Source of the DNA: Microcoleus sp. GA_180221_E-2-1-MAG-45_12
GTDB taxonomy: Bacteria > Cyanobacteriota > Cyanobacteriia > Cyanobacteriales > JAAUUE01
Assembly (NCBI GenBank): GCA_020692245.1
Contig: JAIMKT010000016.1
Coordinates: 30,120 to 65,682 of the forward strand
Direction of reading: 5' to 3'
Length of the DNA stretch: 35,563 nt
The position numbers were made by a program, and so were the translations under genes. Under the pieces are notes generated by a model, which had not been told where the DNA came from, ran no database searches, and worked only from the letters and a program-made list of their open reading frames with translations. Below, piece by piece: positions 16,115 to 23,653 of this stretch; position 1 is the first letter of the stretch; the number at the start of each line of letters is the position of its first letter.

Positions 16115-16197
16115 ACTTGTCAATTCTTATACCTATCTAATATCTAAGCCGTTTTCTGTAGTAAAATCCAACTTGTATCTATGGCGTAGTTAAATTA

Positions 16198-16554
16198 ATG
16201 GATAAATTAGAAATTACTGGGATTCGTTGCTATGGCTATACTGGCTTTTTCTCAGAAGAGCAGACTTTGGGGCAATGGTTTGAGGTTGACCTCGCATTTT
16301 GGCTAGACCTATCTCTGGCTGCCCAAAACGATCGCCTCGAAGATACTTTAGATTATCGGCGCGTCATAGAAACCGTAAAAACTATTGTAGAGCAGAGTAA
16401 ATTTGCCCTCATTGAAAAATTAGTAGAGACGATCGCCACCAAAATTTTAGAAACCGAATCTGTAGATAAAGTCCAAGTTCGATTAGTCAAAGTTTCGCCC
16501 CCAATTCCTGATTTTTCTGGCAGTATCAAATTAGAAATTACCAGAAGTCGCTAA
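16198..16554 (+). CDS. folB: Dihydroneopterin aldolase
   Basis: FolB cleaves 7,8-dihydroneopterin to 6-hydroxymethyl-7,8-dihydropterin and glycolaldehyde in folate synthesis. The 118-residue protein has the family layout. ITGIRCYGYTGFFSEEQTLGQ carries the active-site Glu region, FEVDLAF the first sheet, and LEDTLDYRRVIETVKTIVEQ the second segment with the conserved YRRV. The C-terminal KVSPPIPDFSGSI carries the conserved Lys-containing strand. Length and motifs match the usual 115-125 residues. The ATG lies 31 bases ahead of the patatin-like gene on the same strand, so the two may be co-transcribed, though no functional link is known. Confidence 0.93.
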   Translation: MDKLEITGIRCYGYTGFFSEEQTLGQWFEVDLAFWLDLSLAAQNDRLEDTLDYRRVIETVKTIVEQSKFALIEKLVETIATKILETESVDKVQVRLVKVSPPIPDFSGSIKLEITRSR

Positions 16555-16572
16555 TATTTGAAAATTATAGTT

Positions 16573-16596
16573 ATGAAATTTATTTATGAAATTTAG
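16573..16596 (+). other. Seven-codon upstream ORF overlapping the patatin start
   Basis: ATGAAATTTA occurs at 16573 and again at 16586. The first ATG opens a frame encoding MKFIYEI that stops at TAG (16594-16596), eight bases past the ATG of the patatin gene. The duplication could be accidental or allow translational coupling or attenuation. Confidence 0.3.
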
Positions 16597-17767
16597 GATT
16601 CTGAGTTTAGATGGTGGAGGTATGTGGGGAATCGTTAGTGCGACTATGCTAGCTTCCCTAGAGAGGGCGATCGGTAAACCCATTCAAGAATATTTTGATT
16701 TAGTTGCCGGAACTTCTACGGGAGCCATTTTAGCAGGAGGGATTGGTAATGGGAATTCTCCTCAAGAATTAATTAATTTATACGCCCAAAATGGTTTAAC
16801 TATTTTCCCCTATACTAAACTCTTTACTCCCAAAAGAATCCCCGTAGCTCTCCGCTATGGCATCCTTGGACCCAAGCATTCTCCCGATGGTTTAAGCAAA
16901 GTTCTCCAAGGTCAATTTGGAAATAAAAAAATATCAGATATTCCCTATCCCAAGCTATTAATTACTGCCTACGATACCCTCAGTAGAAGCCCCATATTTT
17001 TTAAGAATTGGCGGAGTCGTTTTATCGATCTTCCGTTGTGGGAAGCCTGCGTTTGTTCGGCTGCTGCTCCGACATTTTTTCCAGCCCATCGTCTCACTAG
17101 AAAAGAAGGAGGAAGCGTTGCTAGGGCGACGAGTAATAGTATTTCTTTTGCTGAAATATTAAATGTTGATCCCTACAATAAAATGCAGGTAGAAATTATT
17201 GCCGGACGGGGCGCAGGACAAATTCGAGAAGTTAGTAATTTCTTACAAACAAGGCAGGAGCAGGTAGCCTTAATTGCTCATCCTTGGGAAGTAATTCCTA
17301 ACCATACTTCTGCCTATAGCTTAACCGTAGAATACTCACTGATTGATGGTGGCGTGGGCGCAAACAACCCTGCTGCCTGTGCGATCGCTGAAGCTCTTCG
17401 GCTCGGTCATGCTCTCGAAGATATCTATGTTTTATCTGTAGGTACGGGTTTATTTACTGAATCTATTCCTTGGGAACAAGCTGAACGTTGGGGCATTCTC
17501 AACTGGGCTACGACAATCTCGAATGTCTTAATTGATGCTTCTTCAGATATTAATGATTATGTTGCTGCACAAGTCACCGATAGAGATCATTACTTACGCT
17601 TGCAATTTAGGCTCGATCGAGATACTTCTGTTGCAATTACTAACAAAATAGATGATGCTAGTGATGATAATTTAAATAATTTAGTCCGGGTAGCTAATGA
17701 GTATATTAATCAGCCCCATGTTGTTCGTAATATCCAAGATTTTTTAGTAAAAGCAGCCGATGATTAG
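16586..17767 (+). CDS. Patatin-like phospholipase / acyl hydrolase
   Basis: A 393-residue cytosolic or membrane-associated lipid acyl hydrolase using a Ser-Asp dyad. The oxyanion motif LSLDGGGMWGI lies at residues 7-17, the nucleophile elbow GTSTG at 42-46 (Ser44), and the catalytic Asp254 in LIDGGVGANNPA. The usual basic residue of the GGGx(K/R)G oxyanion motif is Trp here. A region from about 175 to 240, including SVARATSNSISFAEILNVDP and an IIAGRGAGQIREV segment, lies between the two catalytic parts. No signal peptide or membrane helix is present. No neighbouring defence genes such as a CD-NTase are seen, so a role in lipid turnover is more likely than in antiphage signalling. Confidence 0.87.
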   Translation: MKFRILSLDGGGMWGIVSATMLASLERAIGKPIQEYFDLVAGTSTGAILAGGIGNGNSPQELINLYAQNGLTIFPYTKLFTPKRIPVALRYGILGPKHSPDGLSKVLQGQFGNKKISDIPYPKLLITAYDTLSRSPIFFKNWRSRFIDLPLWEACVCSAAAPTFFPAHRLTRKEGGSVARATSNSISFAEILNVDPYNKMQVEIIAGRGAGQIREVSNFLQTRQEQVALIAHPWEVIPNHTSAYSLTVEYSLIDGGVGANNPAACAIAEALRLGHALEDIYVLSVGTGLFTESIPWEQAERWGILNWATTISNVLIDASSDINDYVAAQVTDRDHYLRLQFRLDRDTSVAITNKIDDASDDNLNNLVRVANEYINQPHVVRNIQDFLVKAADD

Positions 17768-17804
17768 CTGTTTATTTTAAGTTATTTGTTGTAATTATAA
17801 TTAT

Positions 17805-18629
17805 ATGGCTACTTATCCCCAAGCTCGGAAGAAATTTGCCCAACATTGGCTCAAAAATGACAAGATTTTAGCGAAAATCCTGACGGCGGCTCAACTCAAA
17901 TCTGGCGATCGCATCCTCGAAATTGGGCCCGGCACAGGAATTTTGACTAGTCAATTAATTCATCAAGTTGCCGCAGTTTTAGCCGTAGAGCTAGACCGAG
18001 ATTTGTGTGAATTTCTAGTGAAAAAATTTCGCAATGCCGATAAGTTTTTATTGTTACAAGGGGACTTTTTAGAATTAGATGTGGACTCTCAACTAGTGGG
18101 TTTATCTCAATTTCAACAGCCTAATAAAGTAGTCGCCAATATTCCCTACAATATCACAGGCCCAATTATTGAAAAACTTTTGGGGACGATCGCCCAACCT
18201 AACCCCCGTCCCTATGAATCGATCGTCCTCCTTGTCCAAAAAGAAGTTGCCGATCGCCTCTACGCCCGCCCCGGTTCCAGAGCCTTTGGAGCCTTATCAG
18301 TCCGTGTCCAATACTTAGCTTCCTGTGAACTAATTACCCCCGTGCCAGCCAGTGCCTTCTCACCACCCCCCAAGGTTGAATCCGCCGTTGTCCGCCTCTA
18401 TCCCCGTCCCCTAGAAGTTGCTGCCACCAACCCCCAATACCTAGAAACACTACTGAAGTTGGGCTTTGCTGCCAAGCGGAAAATGCTTCGTAACAATCTC
18501 CAATCTATTTGCGAACGGGATCAATTGAGCCAAATTCTGGAACAATTAGAACTAAATCCTCAATGCCGTGCGGAAGACCTCAGTGTGAGCCAATGGGTAC
18601 AACTCAGTAACCTGCTACATAAGGATTAA
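17805..18629 (+). CDS. rsmA: 16S rRNA (adenine(1518)-N6/adenine(1519)-N6)-dimethyltransferase
   Basis: RsmA (KsgA) dimethylates two adjacent adenines in the loop of helix 45 of 16S rRNA, a late step of small-subunit maturation. The 274-residue protein shows a SAM-binding segment RILEIGPGTGILTSQL (about 38-53), acidic AVELDRDLCEFL, the catalytic motif VVANIPYNITGP and the downstream conserved PVPASAFSPPPKVESAVVRL. The C-terminal helical domain contains FAAKRKMLRNNL. It starts at ATG 17805. ispE follows on the same strand after 77 bases, an adjacency found in many bacteria. The spacer contains a 15-bp triplicate repeat. Confidence 0.96.
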   Translation: MATYPQARKKFAQHWLKNDKILAKILTAAQLKSGDRILEIGPGTGILTSQLIHQVAAVLAVELDRDLCEFLVKKFRNADKFLLLQGDFLELDVDSQLVGLSQFQQPNKVVANIPYNITGPIIEKLLGTIAQPNPRPYESIVLLVQKEVADRLYARPGSRAFGALSVRVQYLASCELITPVPASAFSPPPKVESAVVRLYPRPLEVAATNPQYLETLLKLGFAAKRKMLRNNLQSICERDQLSQILEQLELNPQCRAEDLSVSQWVQLSNLLHKD

Positions 18630-18674
18630 TTTAATCTGGTTAGGTTTAATTTGGTTAGATTTAATCTGGCTAAT
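18630..18674. repeat. Three tandem copies of a 15-bp unit between rsmA and ispE
   Basis: The units are TTTAATCTGGTTAGG (18630-18644), TTTAATTTGGTTAGA (18645-18659) and TTTAATCTGGCTAAT (18660-18674). They begin at the base after the rsmA stop codon and end 32 bases before the ispE ATG. Confidence 0.7.
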
Positions 18675-18706
18675 TAAGGTCTAGTTAATATAGTTTTTTT
18701 GACACC

Positions 18707-19651
18707 ATGCGTTCCTATTCTTTAGCTGCTCCGGGCAAGATTAATTTACATTTAGAAATTCTCGGCGATCGACCCGATGGTTATCACGAACTGGCGATGA
18801 TTCTCCAGAGCATAGAACTGAGTGATATTGTCACGATCACACCCCTGAGTACCGAGGCAATCCGGCTCCACTGCAACCATAACCAAGTCCCCCTCAATAA
18901 AGATAATCTTGCGTTCAAGGCTGCCGAGTTGATGGTGGCAAAATTCCCTGCTGCCTTTGCCCAATGGGGAGGGGTAGAGATCACGATCGAGAAAAATCTC
19001 CCTGTAGCGGCGGGGTTGGCAGGGGGATCCAGTAATGCGGCGGCTGTAATTGTCGGCTTAAATCTCCTCTGGGATTTGGGTTTAACTCAGCCCCAGTTGC
19101 AAGAGTTGGGAGCAGGGATTGGTTCTGATGTGCCTTTTTGTATTAGCGGTGGCACGGCGATCGCCACAGGCAGAGGCGAAACCCTTGATAACTTGGTCAC
19201 TCCCCCAGAAATCTACGTTCTCCTTGCCAAGTATCGAAGTTTAGCCGTATCTACCGCTTGGGCGTACCAAACCTATCGCCAGCAATTTAGTCATACCTAT
19301 CCCCCCGATTCCCAAGCTCTAGCTGCTCGGAAAACAAAATTATCAGAGACAGACCTGCTACAGACAATCGCCCACCAAGACCTCGATCGCTTAGGGAAAT
19401 CCCTCTACAACGACCTTGAAAAAGTGGTTTTACCCGCCCACAGCCAAGTAGCCAAACTCCGGCAAACCCTAGAAAGTTTCCCCAACTCTGGAGTCATGAT
19501 GTCTGGTTCTGGCCCCACGGTCTTTGCTCTCTGTAGCAGCCAACAGCAGGGAGAAGAACTCCAAAGGCAACTCAAGGCTGCTCTCCCGGAGCCTGATCTA
19601 GAAATCTGGGTGACAAAATTTAACTCTGGTGGAGTAAAAGTAATTAGTTGA
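18707..19651 (+). CDS. ispE: 4-diphosphocytidyl-2-C-methyl-D-erythritol kinase
   Basis: IspE phosphorylates the 2-hydroxyl of CDP-methylerythritol with ATP in the MEP pathway, which supplies isoprenoids for carotenoids, the chlorophyll phytyl chain and quinones. The 314-residue GHMP kinase has motif 1 APGKINLHLEI with RPDGYHEL, motif 2 PVAAGLAGGSSNAAAVI (ATP loop, about residues 100-116), GIGSDVPFCISGGTAIATGR, and motif 3 MMSGSGPTVFAL near the C-terminus. The ATG at 18707 is preceded by an AT-rich stretch without a good Shine-Dalgarno sequence. It probably shares a transcript with rsmA. Confidence 0.96.
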   Translation: MRSYSLAAPGKINLHLEILGDRPDGYHELAMILQSIELSDIVTITPLSTEAIRLHCNHNQVPLNKDNLAFKAAELMVAKFPAAFAQWGGVEITIEKNLPVAAGLAGGSSNAAAVIVGLNLLWDLGLTQPQLQELGAGIGSDVPFCISGGTAIATGRGETLDNLVTPPEIYVLLAKYRSLAVSTAWAYQTYRQQFSHTYPPDSQALAARKTKLSETDLLQTIAHQDLDRLGKSLYNDLEKVVLPAHSQVAKLRQTLESFPNSGVMMSGSGPTVFALCSSQQQGEELQRQLKAALPEPDLEIWVTKFNSGGVKVIS

Positions 19652-19688
19652 ATGTGGTTATCTGAACACAAAATGCTGTAATTAAAGA

Positions 19689-20522
19689 TTATTCAGAAAT
19701 CTGTGGGTTAGCCATGATTAGGGATTGAATGATCTCAGGCGTTAATTTTTGCATATTCTCAAGGACGATCGCCGCTCCAGCAGTTTCCAGGGTTTGGGCA
19801 TAGATTTGGGCAGAGGCTGGGGTAGTTTGGACATGGGGCGGTAAAATTCCCACACCAATCCAAGTTCTGGCGGGTTGTTGCTGCCGAGCCTGATTAACCG
19901 TGTACAGATCCGCCACAGTATCCCCCAGGTAAATTACTGGTTCGGGATTTGGGTCTAAATTTGAAGCTAGATGGGGAGTTTGATCTGCGAGGATAGCGAC
20001 AGTCTGGAATAGTCCAGTGGGGTTTGGTTTGCCCGGTGCATCTTCCATCGCCACTAAAACTGGAGAGCTTAAGCCTAGACGCTTGGTGAGAACAAATTCT
20101 GCCGATCCCCTAGTGGCTCCACTAAAAAATCCCCATTTAATTCCGGCTTGGGTTAAGGATTCTAGATAAGCTGGCTCCACCAATAGCGGCTCTGAGCAAA
20201 TATAGCCATTCCAGTTTTCGGGGTCTGAGCCTCGGTAGCGAGATTGAAAGAACTGGACGATTTCTGGGTAGGTAACTGGTGAGTTATCTGGATTATCCTT
20301 GGGGATTTCTGGGGGGTGAGATTGCAAGTAGCGCTTAATCAATTCTTGGGAGGCTTCCCAGTCGTTATTCCATGTGCCTTCTGATTTGAGGCGATCGATA
20401 TCTTCTGGGGTCGGGCGATATTTCCCTTGGGTAAAATGCTCCACCGTATCTGCCAAGGCTCGACGATAGGATCCACCCACATCTCGAACAACGCCATCAA
20501 TATCAAAAATTACCATTGTCAT
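19689..20522 (-). CDS. HAD-family hydrolase (TIGR01548-like)
   Basis: A 277-residue haloacid-dehalogenase-type phosphatase of subfamily IA. Motif I is VIFDIDGVVRDVGGSYRRAL (nucleophile and acid Asp). Motif II is the FFSGATRGSAE segment, motif III contains EDAPGKPNP (Lys), and motif IV is YLGDTVADLYT. The cap region DRLKSEGTWNNDWEASQELI resembles the HAD subfamily TIGR01548 known from cyanobacteria and archaea. The substrate is unknown; sugar phosphates are plausible for the class. Two in-frame ATGs (20522 and 20516) are possible. The start region itself is partly duplicated in the upstream spacer. It lies downstream of aroK on the same strand, separated by a 256-base repeat-filled gap. Confidence 0.82.
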   Translation of the reverse strand: MTMVIFDIDGVVRDVGGSYRRALADTVEHFTQGKYRPTPEDIDRLKSEGTWNNDWEASQELIKRYLQSHPPEIPKDNPDNSPVTYPEIVQFFQSRYRGSDPENWNGYICSEPLLVEPAYLESLTQAGIKWGFFSGATRGSAEFVLTKRLGLSSPVLVAMEDAPGKPNPTGLFQTVAILADQTPHLASNLDPNPEPVIYLGDTVADLYTVNQARQQQPARTWIGVGILPPHVQTTPASAQIYAQTLETAGAAIVLENMQKLTPEIIQSLIMANPQISE

Positions 20523-20671
20523 AATATTTCAAAAATTATAAAAAAAATTAGGAGATTTTTACTACACAATCAATATCAAAAATTATCATTATCATAATAT
20601 TTCAAAGTAATATTTCAAAAACCATAAAAAAACAAAGAGATTTTTATTACACCATCAATATCAAAAAACTT
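20495..20671. repeat. Degenerate tandem duplication of the HAD gene start region
   Basis: Copy 1 (20495-20567) covers the first codons of the HAD gene and its upstream bases. Copy 2 (20569-20652) repeats ATCAATATCAAAAATTA, CATAATATTTCAAA and GAGATTTTTA in the same order, with a short internal insertion. A partial third copy begins at 20653 with CATCAATATCAAAAA. Confidence 0.65.
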
Positions 20672-20673
20672 CA

Positions 20674-20776
20674 CTCTCGTAGTCGGGCTTTAGCCCTCTA
20701 AAATTATATTTTCAAGGGTGCTAATAACTAAATTTCTAATCATAATTAAGAGCGACTAAAGTCGGAACTACGAAGG
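20674..20776. repeat. 103-bp inverted-repeat element with two REP cores
   Basis: The left arm TCGTAGTCGGGCTTTAGC (20678-20695) and the right arm GCGACTAAAGTCGGAACTA (20752-20770) are related as imperfect inverted repeats, flanking an AT-rich centre. The right arm ends two bases before the aroK stop codon (minus strand). Possible roles are transcript 3'-end protection or a non-autonomous mobile element. Confidence 0.55.
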
Positions 20777-20778
20777 AG

Positions 20779-21357
20779 TTAATTCAAGTTATTTTTAGGA
20801 GGATTTGAGTTGGGTTGACGGAGAACTGTGGGGATTAACTCGACAATTTTGGTAGTTATTATAGCTGGGGTTTGCAACTCATTAAGGGAAATCTTCAGAT
20901 CAGCTTGGGCATACATCACTTGCCTTTGAGCAAAAATTTCTTGGAGACGTTGGGCTGGGTTCGGGGTTTGTAGCAGGGGGCGAGTTCGATCGCTCTGTAA
21001 ACGTTCCAACAGCAGAGAAATCGGCGCATCTAACCAGACTACTAAACCCTGTTGGAGATAGCTCCAGTTTTGGCGTATCGTGACAATCCCTCCCCCGGTA
21101 GCCACCACCAGCCGAGTATAACTAGAAATTTCTCCTAGGACTTGGGACTCGATCGAGCGAAATACTGCTTCCCCCTCCTCCGCAAAAATATCACTAATAG
21201 ATTTCTTACTGACTTGCGTAATTAAAGTATCCGTATCAAAGAATTTATAACCCAATTCTTGCGCTAATAATTCGCCTACGGTGGTTTTTCCCGCCCCCAT
21301 CATCCCGACTAAATAAACATTCAAACCCTGCAATGAACTTTTCAATAAACTCTCCAT
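20779..21357 (-). CDS. aroK: Shikimate kinase
   Basis: AroK phosphorylates shikimate at the 3-hydroxyl with ATP in the pathway to chorismate and aromatic amino acids. The 192-residue P-loop protein has Walker A GMMGAGKTTVGELLA (about 18-32), FDTDTLI (shikimate-binding Asp), the FAEEGEAVFRSIE segment with the binding Arg, VATGGGIV (glycine-rich motif) and the lid segment SDRTRPLLQ. Length and motif spacing fit the family. The ATG at 21357 opens the frame. It is alone, with aroK-neighbour genes such as aroB absent, and is followed by the REP element. The spacing of 57 bases to the SPFH gene upstream allows co-transcription. Confidence 0.95.
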   Translation of the reverse strand: MESLLKSSLQGLNVYLVGMMGAGKTTVGELLAQELGYKFFDTDTLITQVSKKSISDIFAEEGEAVFRSIESQVLGEISSYTRLVVATGGGIVTIRQNWSYLQQGLVVWLDAPISLLLERLQSDRTRPLLQTPNPAQRLQEIFAQRQVMYAQADLKISLNELQTPAIITTKIVELIPTVLRQPNSNPPKNNLN

Positions 21358-21414
21358 AAACTATCTAAATACACCTCTGCATAATGCTCTACAAAATATC
21401 TATTAGTCGCTGCC

Positions 21415-22158
21415 CTATTTACCTAATAGGATATTAGATTGTCCTGTAGCTGTGGGGGGAACCAAAGAACTGCCATCCCATTTGTCGATCGCCTGCTTCA
21501 TCAAAATCCGCTCCGTGAGGGCTGAATCCAGTGCCTTGAGTCTTTCCGCTTCAATTCCGGCAGTAACCAATTCAGTTCTTTTCCGTTCCTGTTCTTGGAT
21601 GGCAATCTGCTTTTGTTCTACAGCTTTTTGGACATCGGGATCAAGAATAAAACCTGTGACATTAAAATCTTGAAAATTAATATAGCCAGCCTGTTGTAGC
21701 TGTTTGATAATATCTTGCTTGATCTCTGTGGCAACGGTGGCTTGGTTTTCGATAATAAAAGTCATGGCGTACTTAGAGACGACATTTTTCACCGCCGAAA
21801 GCAGAACAGGCTGCACTACAGTGTTTTGGATGGCTTGGACGCTTCTGCCGATCTGGATATAAGCTTGGGGAGCCGCATCGGGGGCGATCGAGAAAGTCGC
21901 TGTAGCTGCCACGATAATTTTTTGGGAATCCTTCGTGAGGGAAGTAAATTCTTGGGGGAGGGCGACCGTGCGAATGCTTAATTGATTGATTTCTCGTAAG
22001 GGAGGAAACACCAGACTAATTCCCGGCTCTACGGGTTCTGCTTGCACTTTACCAAAGCTGGAGACAATGCCCACATTCCCAGATTCCACGATCGCACATC
22101 CAGAAATTAAAAGGGAAAATATTAATAATAAAGGAGCGAAAATTCTGGAGAGTTTCAT
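21415..22158 (-). CDS. SPFH/prohibitin-family membrane lipoprotein
   Basis: A 247-residue SPFH (stomatin, prohibitin, flotillin, HflK/C) protein; members scaffold membrane microdomains or regulate membrane proteases. The N-terminus MKLSRIFAPLLLIFSLLISG ends in lipobox ISGC (Cys21), so it is probably lipid-anchored. The SPFH domain follows: GNVGIVSSFGKV, EPVEPGISLVFPPLREI and LTKDSQKIIVAATATFSI, then a helical part ending in AIQEQERKRTELVTAGIEAE. Its strands match prohibitin-like proteins of cyanobacteria. A 13-bp duplication directly upstream doubles the Shine-Dalgarno sequence AGGA. It has no FtsH neighbour here. Confidence 0.85.
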   Translation of the reverse strand: MKLSRIFAPLLLIFSLLISGCAIVESGNVGIVSSFGKVQAEPVEPGISLVFPPLREINQLSIRTVALPQEFTSLTKDSQKIIVAATATFSIAPDAAPQAYIQIGRSVQAIQNTVVQPVLLSAVKNVVSKYAMTFIIENQATVATEIKQDIIKQLQQAGYINFQDFNVTGFILDPDVQKAVEQKQIAIQEQERKRTELVTAGIEAERLKALDSALTERILMKQAIDKWDGSSLVPPTATGQSNILLGK

Positions 22159-22159
22159 A

Positions 22160-22185
22160 AATAATCCTGAAAATAATCCTGAAAA
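22160..22185 (-). promoter_or_regulatory. Duplicated ribosome-binding site of the SPFH gene
   Basis: On the minus strand TTTCAGGATTATT occurs twice in tandem, 13 bases each, directly before the ATG at 22158. The proximal AGGA sits at a normal distance, and the distal copy lies 13 bases further upstream. Confidence 0.6.
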
Positions 22186-22301
22186 TTTGGGAAGTAAACT
22201 TCTAAGGTCAACTTCTCTTAATAAACAGGTATCTCCTACCCATCAGCAAGAATTAAAAATAACTGAGGAGAGATCGCCCTGCCATCTGATTTCACTAACT
22301 G

Positions 22302-23384
22302 TTAATAACTCAGAATGCTGCTATCTTGAGTTCGCATAGATATCTCCTCTGGGGATTGGTGCTGCCAGATTTGCCCATCTAGAGCCATTTGCTCGATCGA
22401 GCTAGCCAGACGGAGGGCTTTGAGAGCCTGTTCTCCACCCACCGAGGGCTGATCTCCCCCCCGGACACAACTGACAAAATGTTCTAACTCTGCATGGAGG
22501 GGTTCAATATTACTGGTGTAGACTTTTTCAATTAAACCATCCTGCCGATAAAGTACCTGCCCATAGTCAGTCATGCAATTAGCGGTAGTCTGGCGATGAA
22601 TTAAAATTTCGTTATTAAGAAAATCTGCCTCCGTCAAAGAGCTTTGGCAATGGGCGACAATCCGCCGAATCTTCTTGTGGGTAACTTTGCTAGCTGTGAG
22701 AGTAGCGACAATGCCGTTGCCAAAAACTAGGGTAGCGGTTACATAATCTAGATAACCAGAATCCTCGGCTCGACTGCCACTAGCCGTTAGTTTCACCACC
22801 GGAGAAGCTGCCAATTCTAGGAGTAGATCAATGTCATGGATCATCAAATCCAAAACTACCGACACATCATTAGCCCGTTGAGAATAGGGACTCATGCGAT
22901 GGGCTTCTAGGGCAAGGAGTTGTTCGGCTTTTAATACCTTACTTAGTTCTGCAAAGGCGGGGTTAAAGCGCTCAATATGTCCCACTTGCAAGATTTTTTG
23001 GGCGGCGGCGGCAGCATTAACTAAGGATTCTGCTTCGGCAATACTGGCTGCGATCGGCTTTTCGATCAAAACATGCACCCCAGCATTAAGGCAGGTCATC
23101 CCCACATCATGATGCAACCGAGTTGGTACTGCCACACACACGGCATCCACATGGGGCAGCAGGTCGTGGTAATCTTCAAAAAATCGGACTCGATACTTAC
23201 TAGCGGTGTCAATCCCTCGATCGACATTCAAATCTGCTACCCCAATCAACTGCACGTCCTTCATAAAACTAAGAACACGAGTATGATGCTGCCCCATATT
23301 GCCCACGCCGATGACACCCACTCGAATGGGAGAAATTTTCCCAAGTTCTTGAGTTTCCGTGGCTGGTATCATGCTATTTTGCAC
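22302..23384 (-). CDS. Gfo/Idh/MocA-family NAD(P)-dependent oxidoreductase
   Basis: A 360-residue dehydrogenase, probably acting on a sugar or nucleotide sugar. The N-terminal Rossmann fold shows RVGVIGVGNMGQHHTRVL (about 21-38) and GVADLN. The EKPIA motif with the cofactor-contacting Lys and the GHIERFNPAF strand are typical. The alpha/beta C-terminal domain contains VLDLMIHDIDLLLEL, with the catalytic-site His/Asp region of the family. The start is a GTG at 23384 because GGGGAG lies seven bases upstream of it; an ATG four codons further in has no such site. The substrate is not predictable from sequence. It is followed by the SPFH gene after 143 bases on the same strand. Confidence 0.85.
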   Translation of the reverse strand: MQNSMIPATETQELGKISPIRVGVIGVGNMGQHHTRVLSFMKDVQLIGVADLNVDRGIDTASKYRVRFFEDYHDLLPHVDAVCVAVPTRLHHDVGMTCLNAGVHVLIEKPIAASIAEAESLVNAAAAAQKILQVGHIERFNPAFAELSKVLKAEQLLALEAHRMSPYSQRANDVSVVLDLMIHDIDLLLELAASPVVKLTASGSRAEDSGYLDYVTATLVFGNGIVATLTASKVTHKKIRRIVAHCQSSLTEADFLNNEILIHRQTTANCMTDYGQVLYRQDGLIEKVYTSNIEPLHAELEHFVSCVRGGDQPSVGGEQALKALRLASSIEQMALDGQIWQHQSPEEISMRTQDSSILSY

Positions 23385-23570
23385 TCAGCTTCTCCCCTAC
23401 ACCAAGATTAATGATTTAAGCTAGAACCTCAATGGTGACATGACAGGACCTAGCCAGATGATCAGAATTACGTCTTCATCTTTAAGTTCCATGGAAACTA
23501 CAGCTTTCCCAAAGATCTTAAATTGCTATTTAGCATACCATCTAAGTTACAAATTATTTACAAAAATCCA

Positions 23571-23618
23571 CTGGAGTTAGTTCCTGAGTTAATTCTAGAG
23601 TGTTAATTCTGGACTTAA
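23571..23618. repeat. Degenerate short tandem repeats downstream of the cyclase gene
   Basis: The sequence GAGTTAATTCTAGAGTGTTA (23586-23605), followed by ATTCTGGACTTAATT, contains near-tandem copies of GTTAATTCT(A/G)GA with a period of about 16 bases. They lie between the cyclase stop and the Gfo/Idh/MocA start. The function is unknown. Confidence 0.35.
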
Positions 23619-23653
23619 TTGTGGGGTTGATTTATGGGGCTATTTTTCCAGAT

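Noticed and set aside
16586-17767. Patatin as a CBASS-type antiphage effector
   Set aside because: No CD-NTase, cyclic-oligonucleotide sensor or other defence gene is next to it; neighbours are folB and rsmA.
23073-23411. 112-codon plus-strand frame opposite the Gfo/Idh/MocA gene
   Set aside because: It is antisense to the Rossmann fold and shows His/Ser-rich random composition.
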